A stretch of DNA of 64,000 nt from Carposina sasakii (taxonomy: Eukaryota; Arthropoda; Insecta; Lepidoptera; Carposinidae): assembly GCA_014607495.2 (NCBI GenBank), contig CP053152.1, positions 10,523,899 to 10,587,898 of the forward strand, given 5' to 3'. A program made the translations under genes and the position numbers. Of this stretch, positions 9,434 to 21,192 are shown piece after piece. Below the pieces are notes generated by a model. It saw only the letters and a list, made by a program, of their open reading frames with translations, searched no databases and was not told the origin of the DNA. How positions within the stretch are numbered: the first letter of the stretch is position 1; the number at the start of each line of letters is the position of its first letter.

Positions 9434-12400
9434 GTGCATATTCCTACTGCGACAATGCCTTTTGGACACATTGAGTGTTTTAATATCACTAGTGACAATT
9501 GGGCTGCTTATGTAAGACGAATTGAACAGTACATTAAAGTAAACTCAATTAGTGACGACTTAAAAGTAGCAACTTTAGTGACGGTAGTGGGCCCGGAATG
9601 TTACGAGTTGATGTGTGATTTATGTGCACCGGCCAACCCAGAAACTAAAACGTTCACAGAGCTCGTAAGACTTGTCAAGGAACACCTGGAGCCACAAAGG
9701 TCTGAAATAGCCGAAAGACATGTATTTCGACAAAGAACACAGCGACAAGGTGTAAGTGTCCGAGACTACCTTCAAGCTTTAAAACATTTAGCTAAAACGT
9801 GCAACTTTAATAGCTGCTTAGAAGTAAATCTTCGTGACCAGTTCGTGTCAGGGCTCTTCAATGAAGACATGAGATCTAGAATCTTCGCGGAACAGAGTAT
9901 TGACTACAAGCGCGCCGTGGAGCTGGCGCTGGCGCTGGAGGCGGCGGAGCGGCACGCGGCGACGGCGTGCGCGCCCGGCGCTGCGGGTGCGGCGCGCCAG
10001 CCGGCGCAGGCGCAGGGCGCCGACGACGGCTTGCATCGATTCGGCGCAGGCTCGGGCTCCGGCGACGCCAGCGCGCGCGCCTACGCCCGGCAGCGCGCAT
10101 GTGGCCGCTGCGGTAAGAACGGCCACGTCGAGGGCAAGTGTCGGTTCAAACAGTATACGTGTGATAATTGTGGGCAAAAAGGTCACTTAAAGGTGATGTG
10201 CAAAGTGAAAAGTGAGGTTATAGTGAGCAGAAAGAAAACGAAAGGTCAGCTACATTTTAATAAGCCCGATGATAGCGACAGCAATGACGATTGTCCATTT
10301 TATAATATGATAGTTAACAGTGATGGTGACGGTCCGTATTACGCGTCCTTAAAGGTCGAAAAGGTTACTTGTTATTTTGAAGTAGACACTGGCAGTAACA
10401 TATCGGCCATATCAAAACACTTTTATGATAAATATTTTTCGCATTTGTCGCTTCAAAACAAACAATTAACGCTTAGATCATATACGGGGGACGTCATAAA
10501 AACATTAGGGTACATAATAGTCAAGGTGACCTGTGCTGATACGTCGGAAATTCTTAATTTGTTTGTAATTGAAAACGGGGGACCGCCACTGATGGGTCGA
10601 ACTTGGATAAAAAAATTAAAATTAATTGTTGATTGCCACAACTTGGTGGATAACGATTCAATGGCGGGATCCCTTAGAAACGAGTTCCCAGAGGTGTTCG
10701 CAGATGGATTAGGTACATTCAAATCTAAACTCCGCTTGTATTTAAATGACACAACGCCGGTGTTTGTAAAAGCACGCACACTACCGATCGCATTACGCGA
10801 GCCTGTAGAACGCGAGCTCGATCGCCTGCAGCGAGAAGGGGTAATAATTAAAGTTGAAAGATCTGACTACGGTACTCCAATCGTACCGGTGGTTAAAACG
10901 AATGGTAGCATTCGATTGTGTGGTGATTATAAAATCACTATAAACCCTTTGTTAAAAGATTATCACTATCCGCTGCCGCGAATCGAGGACCTATTTACCG
11001 CCCTGGGCGGTGGCGAACAGTTCACTAAATTGGATTTATCTAATGCGTTTCAACAATGTCTATTGCATAAAGATTCGCAGCCGATGACAGCTATAACTAC
11101 TCACATTGGTACCTTTGTTTATAATCGAGTACCGTTCGGTATTAAATGTATTCCAGAAAATTTTCAGAAGATAACGGAAGAGACATTAAGTGGTTTGCCA
11201 TCGACTGCTGTTTTTGCAGATGACATATGTGTGACGGATAAAGATAGATCTACTCATCTAACTAATTTGAGGGCGGTGTTACAAAGACTCAAAACTAACG
11301 GCCTGCGAATAAATTTCAATATATGCGAGTTCTTTCAAAATAGTGTCACATATCTTGGATATAAAATAGATAAATTCGGTTTACATACTGATAAAAAGAA
11401 AATAGATGCTATTGTAGCAGCGCCCGCCCCAACGAATGTAACACAATTAAGAAGTTTTATGGGACTCGTTAACTTTTATTCTAAGTTTTGCCGGAACTTG
11501 AGTGACATATTAAATCCTTTGTATAATTTGTTAAAGAAAAATACTGAATGGAAATGGAGTAATGACTGCGATAGGGCGTTTGTTAAAATTAAGCAGGTTT
11601 TGAGCAGCGCTCCCGTATTGGCGCACTATGATCGCGAGAGGCCGTTGATCCTATCCGTAGACAGCAGCTCGTACGGGCTGGGCGCGGTGCTGACGCAGCG
11701 CGGACCCGACGGCGCCGAGCGCGTCGTGTGCTGCGCGTCGCGCACGCTCGGCGCCGCGAAGCGCAACTACTCGCAGCTAGATAAGGAGGCGCTCGCCATC
11801 GTGTTCGGAGTGAGTAGGCACCACCACTACCTATACGGGAGGCACTTCATATTGCGAAGCGACCATCACCCGTTAAGTTACATATTTGGTAAACATAAAG
11901 GGATACCGGTGACGGCCGCTAGTCGTCTGCAACGCTACGCTGTCAAATTAGCCGCTTATGATTTTGAAATACAGTTTGTAAGGTCCGCTCAAAATTGTTT
12001 CGCCGATGCGCTTTCTCGACTTCCTCTAGGATCGATAGGAGATCAATCTAGAACGAAGTCTGGGGAAGAGAGTAGTTATCTCCATTTTATAGAAGAGAAC
12101 TTTCCGCTCAGTTTTAAAAATGTGAAAACTGAAACAAGTAAAGACTCTTTACTTTGTAAAATATATGGGTACGTAATGTACGGCTGGCCGCCTAGTGGCC
12201 TAAGCGAGATTGAAAATCATTATTTTCGTCGAAAAGATAGTTTGCATATTGATCAAGGGTGTCTAGTTTGGGGTTACAGAATTGTCATCCCAAAATCATT
12301 GCGCGAAAATATACTAAAAGAGTTACACGACGGACACCCAAGTATTGTAAAAATGAAGCAAATATCTCGTAATTATGTATGGTGGGAAAACTTAGACGCG

Positions 12401-13465
12401 GACATCGAGCGCGTGGTTAACGAATGCCTGGCGTGTCGCTCACAAAGGCCCCTCCCCCCGATAGCTCCGCTGCACTCGTGGTCCTGGCCCGCTCAGGTGT
12501 GGTCTAGGCTACATGTGGATTTTCTCGGTCCATATCGTAATGAATATTATTTAATTGTTATCGATGCGCACTCGAAGTGGATAGAAGCAGAAAAGGTAAG
12601 AACTACTTCCGCGTCCGTGGTAATCGGACATTTACGGACAATGTTTGCTCGTTTCGGCTTGCCGCGAAGAATAGTTAGCGACAATGGACCTCCGTTTTCG
12701 TCGTCTGAGTTCGCATCCTACTTGCTGCAAAATGGTATTAAGCACACGCTAATAGCTCCATATCATCCGGCTAGTAATGGGGCCGCTGAAAATGCGGTGC
12801 GATCAGTTAAACGGGTCCTAAAAAAAGCGGAAATTGATAACGAAGACGCACACATTGCCCTAGGTAGGTTTCTCTTTACGTATAGGAACACGGAGCAGTC
12901 TACTACGGGGCGCGAGCCGGCAGTGTTGATGCTGGGCCGGCGCCTGCGCGGGCGACTCGACTTGTTGCGTCCCGACGCCGCGGACGCGGTGCGCGACGCG
13001 CAGCTGGCGCACGAGCTGCGCCGCGAGGGCGCGCTGCGCGTGGCACAACCCGGCGATCGAGTGCTCTCGAGGGACTATTCCAAATCGGGCCACAAGTGGG
13101 AGGAGGGGGTAGTGACAAAAAGGTCAAGCCCTGTGTTATATGAGGTTAAAACTACTGATGGTCGCACGCATAGGCGACATGTTGACCAAATATTAACAAG
13201 CAAAAGTATCAATAAAAGGAAATCGCGTCATTCGCTCAGTAAGGTACTAGATGAGTCACCGTCTTTCCCCGAGCTGCCGCCGCCGGCGACGGGTGCAAAT
13301 GGCACGGATGATGTGGATGAGTTTTATGACAGCGTGGCGGGCCAAGTGGTGGAGCCTTCTACTCCGTCGGCTTCCCCTCTCAAGCCATTGCCTTCACCGG
13401 ACCGTAGTCCACGGTTGCGAAGGAAGGTTGCATTAAAATGTATAGAACGAATGCGCATGGCCTAA
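9434..13465 (+). CDS. Ty3/gypsy gag-pol polyprotein
   Basis: Single open frame of 1343 codons with no stop or shift between gag and pol. A gag-like region (1-220) precedes two CCHC zinc knuckles (223-236 and 243-256, each CX2CX4HX4C). A retroviral-type aspartic protease has DTGS at 318-321. The reverse transcriptase has LDLSNAF (Asp534) and catalytic FADD at 594-597. RNase H has Asp743, Glu785 and Asp810. Integrase has the HHCC zinc site (His965, His968, Cys998, Cys1001) and the catalytic triad Asp1029, Asp1083, Glu1119 with the canonical 35-residue spacing before Glu. All catalytic residues are present. Codon choice is patchy: 9910-10110, 11650-11780 and 12900-13060 are very GC-rich in an otherwise AT-rich ORF. 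The start could be Met1 (9431/9434 region) or the second Met, eight codons in. The protein would make particles and reverse transcribe and integrate the element. Confidence 0.88.
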   Translation: MHIPTATMPFGHIECFNITSDNWAAYVRRIEQYIKVNSISDDLKVATLVTVVGPECYELMCDLCAPANPETKTFTELVRLVKEHLEPQRSEIAERHVFRQRTQRQGVSVRDYLQALKHLAKTCNFNSCLEVNLRDQFVSGLFNEDMRSRIFAEQSIDYKRAVELALALEAAERHAATACAPGAAGAARQPAQAQGADDGLHRFGAGSGSGDASARAYARQRACGRCGKNGHVEGKCRFKQYTCDNCGQKGHLKVMCKVKSEVIVSRKKTKGQLHFNKPDDSDSNDDCPFYNMIVNSDGDGPYYASLKVEKVTCYFEVDTGSNISAISKHFYDKYFSHLSLQNKQLTLRSYTGDVIKTLGYIIVKVTCADTSEILNLFVIENGGPPLMGRTWIKKLKLIVDCHNLVDNDSMAGSLRNEFPEVFADGLGTFKSKLRLYLNDTTPVFVKARTLPIALREPVERELDRLQREGVIIKVERSDYGTPIVPVVKTNGSIRLCGDYKITINPLLKDYHYPLPRIEDLFTALGGGEQFTKLDLSNAFQQCLLHKDSQPMTAITTHIGTFVYNRVPFGIKCIPENFQKITEETLSGLPSTAVFADDICVTDKDRSTHLTNLRAVLQRLKTNGLRINFNICEFFQNSVTYLGYKIDKFGLHTDKKKIDAIVAAPAPTNVTQLRSFMGLVNFYSKFCRNLSDILNPLYNLLKKNTEWKWSNDCDRAFVKIKQVLSSAPVLAHYDRERPLILSVDSSSYGLGAVLTQRGPDGAERVVCCASRTLGAAKRNYSQLDKEALAIVFGVSRHHHYLYGRHFILRSDHHPLSYIFGKHKGIPVTAASRLQRYAVKLAAYDFEIQFVRSAQNCFADALSRLPLGSIGDQSRTKSGEESSYLHFIEENFPLSFKNVKTETSKDSLLCKIYGYVMYGWPPSGLSEIENHYFRRKDSLHIDQGCLVWGYRIVIPKSLRENILKELHDGHPSIVKMKQISRNYVWWENLDADIERVVNECLACRSQRPLPPIAPLHSWSWPAQVWSRLHVDFLGPYRNEYYLIVIDAHSKWIEAEKVRTTSASVVIGHLRTMFARFGLPRRIVSDNGPPFSSSEFASYLLQNGIKHTLIAPYHPASNGAAENAVRSVKRVLKKAEIDNEDAHIALGRFLFTYRNTEQSTTGREPAVLMLGRRLRGRLDLLRPDAADAVRDAQLAHELRREGALRVAQPGDRVLSRDYSKSGHKWEEGVVTKRSSPVLYEVKTTDGRTHRRHVDQILTSKSINKRKSRHSLSKVLDESPSFPELPPPATGANGTDDVDEFYDSVAGQVVEPSTPSASPLKPLPSPDRSPRLRRKVALKCIERMRMA

Positions 13466-13893
13466 TTTAATACGTAACGGTCTTTACTCCAATATATACC
13501 TTGTTTTGTACCTAGTTATAGTGAAGCTATGGAATGTTATTAACTAGAAATAGATAATCTACAAAAGTTATTATACTTACAGTCATATAGGTAAAAACAC
13601 AAATATCTTCGAGTTAACCACATATAATAATTATATGTATCATGTACCTACAAGCCTAACCTTTAGAAGCTAGTTTTCTTTTTGTATGGTGTACCTTCAC
13701 ATTGAGTCTCAATAACTAAATGATAGATTTAAGTCATTAGAGATAAGCGAGTTTTTGTGTGACCTTGCCAACGCAACGTAACTTACCTATCCACCTTGTG
13801 TTTTTGTTTATTTAAGTAGGCTAATAAAATTGTTTAATGATTTTTGTAAAAATATATAGGTACATATGTTAGTAAACAATTAGGGGGGAAAAG
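13466..13893 (+). other. gypsy 3' untranslated region and polypurine tract
   Basis: Non-coding sequence between the gag-pol stop and the 3' LTR. Its last bases (TTAGGGGGGAAAAG) form the polypurine tract that primes plus-strand synthesis in this family. No env ORF is seen. Confidence 0.75.
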
Positions 13894-13980
13894 TGTTATG
13901 TATGGTGCATTTTGTCTATTAAATACACGTCAGTCAATACCGGATCGTCTTGTTTCATTGACGTGTCTACCCACTTAACA
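13894..13980 (+). repeat. 3' LTR, 87 bp
   Basis: Identical over all 87 bp to the 5' LTR at 9318-9404; followed at once by the ACTAT target duplication. Confidence 0.88.
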
Positions 13981-14280
13981 ACTATACCTACCAAATACGA
14001 TGTTATCCGGCTAATGCAAATACCTAGAGAACACGGCAAGGTGTTAGGCTTAATTCGTATCAATATTTGTGCATCCAGCGAGTTGCAGCGTAACCGTATA
14101 ATGCATTAACTGATTACTACCACTATCCATCTTCCAATGTGTCCGACAAGCCCCGCCCATAGTCTTGGTGCTTTGTTTACTTGCATCACTGAGTAGGTAA
14201 GTGGATTGATTTAGATTAGTACTAGCAATCCTGTCCTGTGCTGATGTGGGGCCTTATTGGAATATATCAGCTGCATGAAT

Positions 14281-14555
14281 TCGAGTATTCACTCAGGCGA
14301 TAAGTTATTGTTACTTATCATTAACATCTGTCCCTGCTATGCTAAACGTGGCTATGGAATGTTATTTATAAAAAAATAAAAATAAAAATAATTTATTCAC
14401 AGACAAATGAGTCCATAGTTTGTTAGTATTACAAGATCTTATGTCTATGCTAGTAAATTGCAAAATATATATCTATCAATTATTAAAACATATAAAAATT
14501 TATAATCCTGCGGTTATGGCTACTCCATTTTGGGAACACAGCCGTTATATATGTA
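14281..14555 (+). repeat. Unclassified dispersed repeat (family R6), copy 1, interrupted
   Basis: Carries the family landmarks GTCCCTGCTATGCTAAACGTGGCT (first 20: GTCCCTGCTATGCTAAACGT) and, further on, TATAATCCTGCGGTTATGGC then CTCCATTTTGGGAACACAG. These blocks are adjacent in the other copies; here they are separated by about 130 bp beginning with an (AAAAT)n-like run near 14370, which looks like a later insertion. Related copies: 21685-21775 (minus), 33660-33772, 34268-34440, 37318-37472, 44692-44778. Confidence 0.55.
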
Positions 14556-14715
14556 TGTATGCAGTAGGAGCAAATGACCAAAATTTTAAATTTAAGGCAT
14601 TCAAAGAATAGGGATTTTATCTGTTAAATATTTAGAATTAGGTTTAAAATTATCAGAATCTCTTTGAAATGAACAGAGGCAATAATAATCTCATATCTTT
14701 TTATTTATAAAATAT

Positions 14716-14820
14716 CATCATCATCATTTACAGCCCTGAGAAGTCCACTGTTGTACATAGGCCTCCCCCAATAACCTCCACTCCGACCGGTCGAAAGCAG
14801 CCTGCATCCAACCGACGCCA
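14716..14820 (-). mobile_element. 5'-truncated RTE LINE copy with 10-bp target duplication
   Basis: 105 bp that match the 3' end of the full RTE at 252-357 with only a few substitutions, including the CAT-repeat tail and the GTCCACTGTTG...CATAGGCCTCCCCCA core. It is flanked by a perfect duplication TATAAAATAT at 14706-14715 and 14821-14830. A very short, clean 5'-truncated insertion of the same family. Confidence 0.88.
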
Positions 14821-14830
14821 TATAAAATAT

Positions 14831-17800
14831 ACAATAATAAAATTATTTGCTGAAGATTATTACTTTCATGTTGTACATACTCGTATATCAACATATATAT
14901 ACTATATATATATACTTATAGGTACACAATATTTGTTAAACAACTTTCGAATGGTCCCTTGCTTGCTTTAAAATATCACAGATAAACGCTTACGAGTATG
15001 TACGCTGCTTAGTTTTACAGCCAATTGCAATAGTAATCAAGATCGGTGATATCGATAAATTCGCTGATTAGACAGATAATTTTCAGTAAAAAATTATCTT
15101 GAGATTTACCTCGACAATCTAGTAATTGCAATTGGCCATTACAAAATATTCAAGTCCACTTGCTCTTCCAATCTCACCAGGTCATTTTAAACGGAGCACC
15201 AAGAACACGGTAGCAGATAACGACCACGATAGTAATTTTACAGCGGAGATAGGTGTTCCCATAATAACTAACGTGAGTTTAATTTCAACTTGTGTGTAGT
15301 TCATTAATGACAATGTTGATGGATCGTCCCACTACTTCCGAGTTTTGAGTAACTTTAATCTTCGATAATATGTAAGGCTTTACGACTTTGGGTAGTGGTT
15401 ACAAGGTTTAAAATGGGGGAGTGAAGTTTTGTAAGTCAGTGTGGGAGTCTTCGTGGTGAAGTTGAAATATCAATATGATTCCTTAGGCTAAACCAGTTAC
15501 TGAAGTAATCTCAGAAATAGTTTGATTAACCACTTCTATTAGTGTAAATAGGTCTTTGCGAAAAAAAGGTATATAAAGGTATATAAATTGATTTCAGGAG
15601 ACGAAAGTTCAAATAAATTAAAATATAAATAAAGTATGTATGTAAGGCAATTGAAACAAAGAAAAAACTTTTTTAAATCTACAAACATAACTTTTTATAA
15701 AACCAAAATGTAGGAAGTACTAAAGTAGGGTAAATCATATGAAAATTACCTCTTTTACATAAAACCGTTTAAACATAATGGCATTTTAACATTGAAATGC
15801 TTGCTTTTGACGTTACATATTTACATGAAACAATCATCTCGTGCGCATTTTGCCCTCTGTATGCCAAACACAGCACCGTCCCCATTATTTATCTCCTTAA
15901 GATGATACATGCCAGTAAATATAGCGTTCTGTTTAAAGAAAAATATGTGGAACACGTACATTGGCGGCTTTTCTCGTCGCGAGATGTGTTTGCTACGATG
16001 ATTCTGTTACGAGCCAATGAACACATTTCGGAGAGAGAAAAAATCAAGAATGTAAGAGTATTAAAAATCTCTTCTTTTGTTACCTTTATGACTTGTGAAA
16101 AGGATGTTTTTAGAAGATTCGTTGATGTTTTGAGATGCCATGTATTCACGTCCTCCCTCTAATGAGAATGAGCAGGAGGGCAATAAATTTAAATTTATTT
16201 TGGAACGCGTACGTATAAATGTAGCACATAAATATTTGTTACTTATTAGTCTCAGTAGCAATTCATTAAGCAGGTTTTACGAGTTCAAATATTAATATCG
16301 TTCTAAAAATGTTACATCATTATTCATTTCATCATCGTAAAACAATATCCGCAAACAAGAAGAACCCAAACACTAGTTCTCGAATAAAGATGTCTGATTT
16401 TATTTAAGTACATAACTAATCGCATAACAGTCTTAAGGAACGATCCCCAGGCGCATTGGGAAACTAGAAGAAAGTTTTCTTATTATTTAATAAAACGACT
16501 GGTGTTTGTCGAACTTTTGGAGCACAAATTATAAGTAGGGAACACAAATAATAGTTGACGCAGGGCCGGGAGGGCGGGGGCGGGGGGTAATCAGCCCGGA
16601 CAGTAATTCGGGAGCCTTAAGGGTGTGATCGGTTAGCGCAGACAAGGGTACCACCACTACAATCCTTGGAGAGAAGAAATACTTTAGTTCAACATTTCCG
16701 TTGTGGTATTGTTTTGTAGCTCTTCGAGATTAGGCGATTCTCAATAAACATGCGACCGGCCGGCAGCTGCTAGCCTAGTTAGACGTCTCTCGAGAAATTA
16801 ATGTAATGTGGAGTATAAGTTAGAGCAGAATAAGATTGCGTTCGATGTTTCTGTCTGTTTCCTCCGATATCGCTATTGTTAATTAATGTGTTCGGATAAT
16901 AAGAGCCGGGGCTCGTCTTATGATAACAGTATAATCTTTGGCAATGTTATTTTGTGCGAACCAATTTTCCTTTCCTTGCGTAAAAATAATGTATGATGAA
17001 ATAAGTATGTATACTCAAATGAAATGCCAATTTTCTTTGGTAATAGCTAGGTAGGTATTAAATTATAAATATTTAACCATAAATACGTTAAAGTTGTAAG
17101 TAATATAATGTCACTTTTCCTCAATTAAATAAAAAAAAATCGTAACATAAAACTAATTGCAGATTAAAATTGCTATTTCCGTAACCCCAATCATTTGTCA
17201 ACGAGCCTAAAAAAATGAATAAATCTTTTGCAACAACAAAAAACCCAACTAACCCAATTAAGCTTTCTTTGAGTCTTTTGAGCGGGTAGTACCGGCGAAT
17301 AAGGCCCACGCAATACTCATCGGTTTGAGTAGAAGCCGACCGTTGGAGGGCCCTTGAAGCCTCTAGCCGCCTGACTTTGGGTATCTTTGCACCTTAATTA
17401 CGCCGGCCTCGGTGTAAGGGCCCATTCACATTAGGTATTTGTGGTGCCGCTACAACGCGGAAGCAATACTGTCATGTTGCGTATCCATCGTGGTGTTGTT
17501 GCGACTACGTTAAAATTATCAGAGAGATTGTGAATTTAGCTGTCTGCTCAGCATGTGCATTTTTACGTATGTATTAATGTAGAGTGAAAACACATTTAAT
17601 ATTTGTGAATGAGGTATTACTATGCTACATTGTAGTCCAGACGATTATGGGCCGTCTATTTCCGTAGTCGGTTTAGAATTAAAGAAACAAAAAACGGCGT
17701 CATGGAAGATAGTTGCTTTTAAGTAGACTATAACACTGCATGGAACCTGATGTGAAAGCGCTCTTATACAACATGTTTTTATTCTATCCTTGAACGAAAG

Positions 17801-20800
17801 TGAAAAGACTACAAAGGATTTTCTGACGTTACAATTTGAGATCGAATTTTCGAGAGCCTGATATTAGCTGAGACGGTAGAAAGATAGTGTAAGCAGTCTG
17901 CAAATTTCTAAAATATTGCAATCATGTTTTTATTTGATTTTTTCCTTAAATACCAACACATTGGTGGTGAAGTAAAATAAAAGATGTAAAAAAATACGTA
18001 GAACCTATTTAAATATAGCAGATATTAATCGACCGTTTAAGTAAATTAAACTAACCTAAACCCTAACCAAATTTTTATTTGAAAGACATCTTAACTTTGA
18101 TTAACAAATATGATATAACATACTCATAGTGTGTGCAGTGCATAATTACAAAATATTTTTTTGCAAAGAACATGCAATGAACTAATTTTTAATCATATTT
18201 ATTTAACATTAATTTTACCTACAAGTTAGAAATTTTCAATTTAAAAGATAGCAAAGCATTGAAAATTAATATTTAAATCGAGCCCTTTTGTTGCCAAACG
18301 GATTCTCGTCCAATTTAATTTCCAAAGTGTTAATTTTTTACTCGCTTTAATGTACAACTTTACAAAGGTGACTGTTATTACACATGAATTAAATATAAGG
18401 AATATCATTCTAAGGGAATTTTTTGGCGACTTTTCTATACAATACTGGGAGTAGAGGAGTAAAGCCTTATTAACTTTATAATTGAATCATTATGAGGAAT
18501 ATTGTCATTTGCCGAGAATTGTGACCGGATATCTTAATAAGTACCTGTTCCCACCGGATTTCGTAATATAAAAGGTGATCCCAATTTATTAAAGCAACAC
18601 AAAATACGCACTTAGCTCGAATATTTATAAATGAGAAGATAAAAGTATCCAAATCTTTCGCCCCTAAGATGTTTTTGTTTTTTCTTTGGTATCACGTTTA
18701 TGAGGTAATGAAAATCTTTTACTGACATTAATTATCTTTTATATAAATGGCATTAAAAGAAAGCTGCTTCTTTCAAAATGTATTTCATAAAGCGGACCAT
18801 TGAATATGTAAACTCTCGAATATATACCTTCTTAGTAACAAGAAAGTTTTTAGGTTCAAACAAAAGGACATTGTTTGCAAAAAATGTAAATTGAACGCTC
18901 AGTTTACCGAGGAACTAGCATTACATTCTGAAAAACTTTCAACTTTGTCCGTTTTAGTGTGGGAAGCGTTATAGTCTCCAACTGTGGTCTTACAGTCTTA
19001 CAGTTCATATTCGCGAAGCTCAGCAAAGTTTAAGGCGCAACCGAGCTTAGGCGGTAGCGATTCTGGTGCAGAGTCAAACTGCAGTACTACTGTAGTACTT
19101 CTACGCTGCCGATCTTACATAATCGTGATCTTATCCGCTACCGCTTTTATCTAGTTGTACCCTTATTCCAATACTTTTACATTATCTGCCAAAGTCTTAT
19201 ATTTTGATCCGTCCTTAAGCTTATGAAGTCAAAACTATGTATTTATTTGTTCTGTTATCCGTCTGATTGACTCCGCAACTTGGCGGGGTTAGCCTACCTT
19301 GCGAAGTTCCTCAACCCTGATTCGGAATCAGTTAATGTGAAAGTTTATTTTTATAAGTAAGATTACATGAGAGTTAGGATAGAAGTTTTCCTTAGCAGCT
19401 TTCTTTTCGAAATCTCTCAAAGTATGAAGATGGTACGGGATCGTGGATTATTGCTGAATTTAATATTACTTCGGCAAGGTTTTGTATTTTTTGTAGATTG
19501 TATCCAAAACATTTATAAGTAACACCTTTGTAAAAGAAGTTATAATGTTGGTTATCATTACATTTTAGATATTTTTAGAGTCTTTGCACTTAATTTAATT
19601 AAGTGACTAATAGGTAAGTTATTGATATTTTGAGCAATACAAACATGGAAATAGATTAAACTTTTCCACTCAGATGATGTTGTCAATATTTATAAACGGG
19701 CCCGGCGTCCGTCGCAATGGATGTTGACACCACTAAATCAATTAAAACTATAACGTTTTAACCGACCACACTATTAGGTAAATAAACAGGGTAATATTGC
19801 GATATTACCATTGTACTGTTATCGTTTATATACGTCAAATAGCCAGAATTTATGTACACTTTCCGATGTAGCTCATAAACATTGTAAAACTTCCGGCAGA
19901 TGGCAGGCGCGCTCGATTATTTCGGACCCTGCGATGTTATGATGTTACGACTAATGAAACGTGGTAGGGTATAATGTGAAAAATTTGAAAGGATTGTTTG
20001 CAAACCCCTTTCGAGGAAAAACAATGGCGGTGGAAACAAAAAAAGAAAAGTAATATTGTGCCCATCCAAACATTATGTTTCGTAATTTCTTTGCCTTTTA
20101 TAAAGTCAAGCGACTGTCTGGTCCTTTTGAATACAAAACTTATTTTTATCTCTTTACTGCTATGCATGATAATAATTAATCTAAGCAAGTTCGATTATAA
20201 AATAAAGAGTTATAATTGATACAATATAATTAACCCACTTTGTGTAGAAGCGGTTGGTTTGTCCCGATTCATTAGTGTGGCCCCTCTTACTTTGCTACAT
20301 ATTTTTACAGGCGTCATCCACTCAGTTATAATACGCCATTAAAGGCTGAGTGACATTTCTAATTCGCGTTTAAAAGCCTGCACTTGAGTCAAAGTCGACT
20401 GTAATTTCGTCTTACTAAGAAGCAATACCTTGCAAAAATCTAATTTGTCAACTTGTGACTCGAGATAATCTTTGATGGAGCGCTTATGGTTTTGGTGAAA
20501 TTTTGTGGAAATTAAAAAGGATTTGTTTATTTATTACTTTGTAGAAAGTAAGCGGCTCTACGTAGTCTAAAATAATGGTAGGTCAGACGATATGTTGATT
20601 CCTTCTTTTATTTTTGAGTTAGTGGTCAGGACTTTATGCAGATAAGGTCTAAGCTGGGGCTTTGGAGGTAAGTGTTATATAGGTAGTTTATCAAAAGTAT
20701 TTAGGAGAACAACACGTAGGTGCATATTATTATAATAATTTAATTAGTACATAATCGAAGAGGATTCTAACATAATTTAAATAATAAACTCTTAAAAACT

Positions 20801-21192
20801 TATTCCGAAGTTCGTGCCAAACTAACCAAACTACAAAATGGCTAATTGGCAACTGTCATAAAAATATTTAGGGGCCTAAAATTTTCTTAGGGCCCCAAAC
20901 TAGGCTGGACAAAAACAAAGGATACAGGACTAGTGATTTGTTTCCATGGGTTATCAGAGGCAGTCGGGGTCGCGTCTCGGGCCCTCACGCATCGCTGCAC
21001 GGCACTATAGGTGGCGGACTTGTGGCTGGATGTGGCGTTTAGCTAATTATTATGCAAATTAATATTATAAATGTGAAACTAAATTTGTCTATTTGTTATC
21101 TCTTCACACTATATTTTAGTAAATCTTCTTCAAAATGTTGCATACATAGTTGGGAGTACGAAAAAGGCCCCCTCATTATCTAACTAGAAAAA
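14831..21192. other. Long non-coding stretch
   Basis: No gene recognised. The longest open frame (15797-16162, 121 codons) has no recognisable motif and sits in AT-rich sequence, so it is treated as chance. GC-raised islands occur at 16555-16940 (with a G-quadruplex motif) and 17280-17450. An octamer-like ATGCAAAT lies at about 21050. CCGTATTCCA-type short tandem units lie just past this stretch, at 21440-21470. Confidence 0.5.
16563..16587 (+). other. Potential G-quadruplex motif
   Basis: Five runs of three to six G separated by one or two bases (GGG, GGG, GGG, GGGGG, GGGGGG) in 25 bp, matching the standard G3+N1-7 pattern with very short loops. It stands out sharply in an AT-rich surrounding. 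Function unknown. Confidence 0.75.

Larger units (their letters stand above)
9318..13980 (+). mobile_element. Intact Ty3/gypsy LTR retrotransposon with 87-bp LTRs
   Basis: A complete 4663-bp element: 5-bp target duplication (ACTAT), two identical 87-bp LTRs starting TGTTATG and ending TTAACA, a candidate primer-binding site just inside the 5' LTR (TGGCGACGAG from about 9406), one gag-pol ORF, and a purine-rich tract TTAGGGGGGAAAAG touching the 3' LTR. There is no envelope ORF: after the pol stop at 13465 only about 430 bp of AT-rich leader-like sequence remain. Identical LTRs mean insertion was recent on the scale of neutral substitution. LTRs this short are unusual for a full gypsy element. 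Confidence 0.9.

Noticed and set aside
13466..13893. Envelope gene of an errantivirus-like element after gag-pol
   Set aside because: The region is short, AT-rich and without any long open frame, so the element is a plain retrotransposon.
15797..16162. 121-codon plus-strand ORF
   Set aside because: No recognisable motif, AT-rich surroundings, an overlapping open frame on the other strand, and no flanking gene structure; length is possible by chance in 64 kb.
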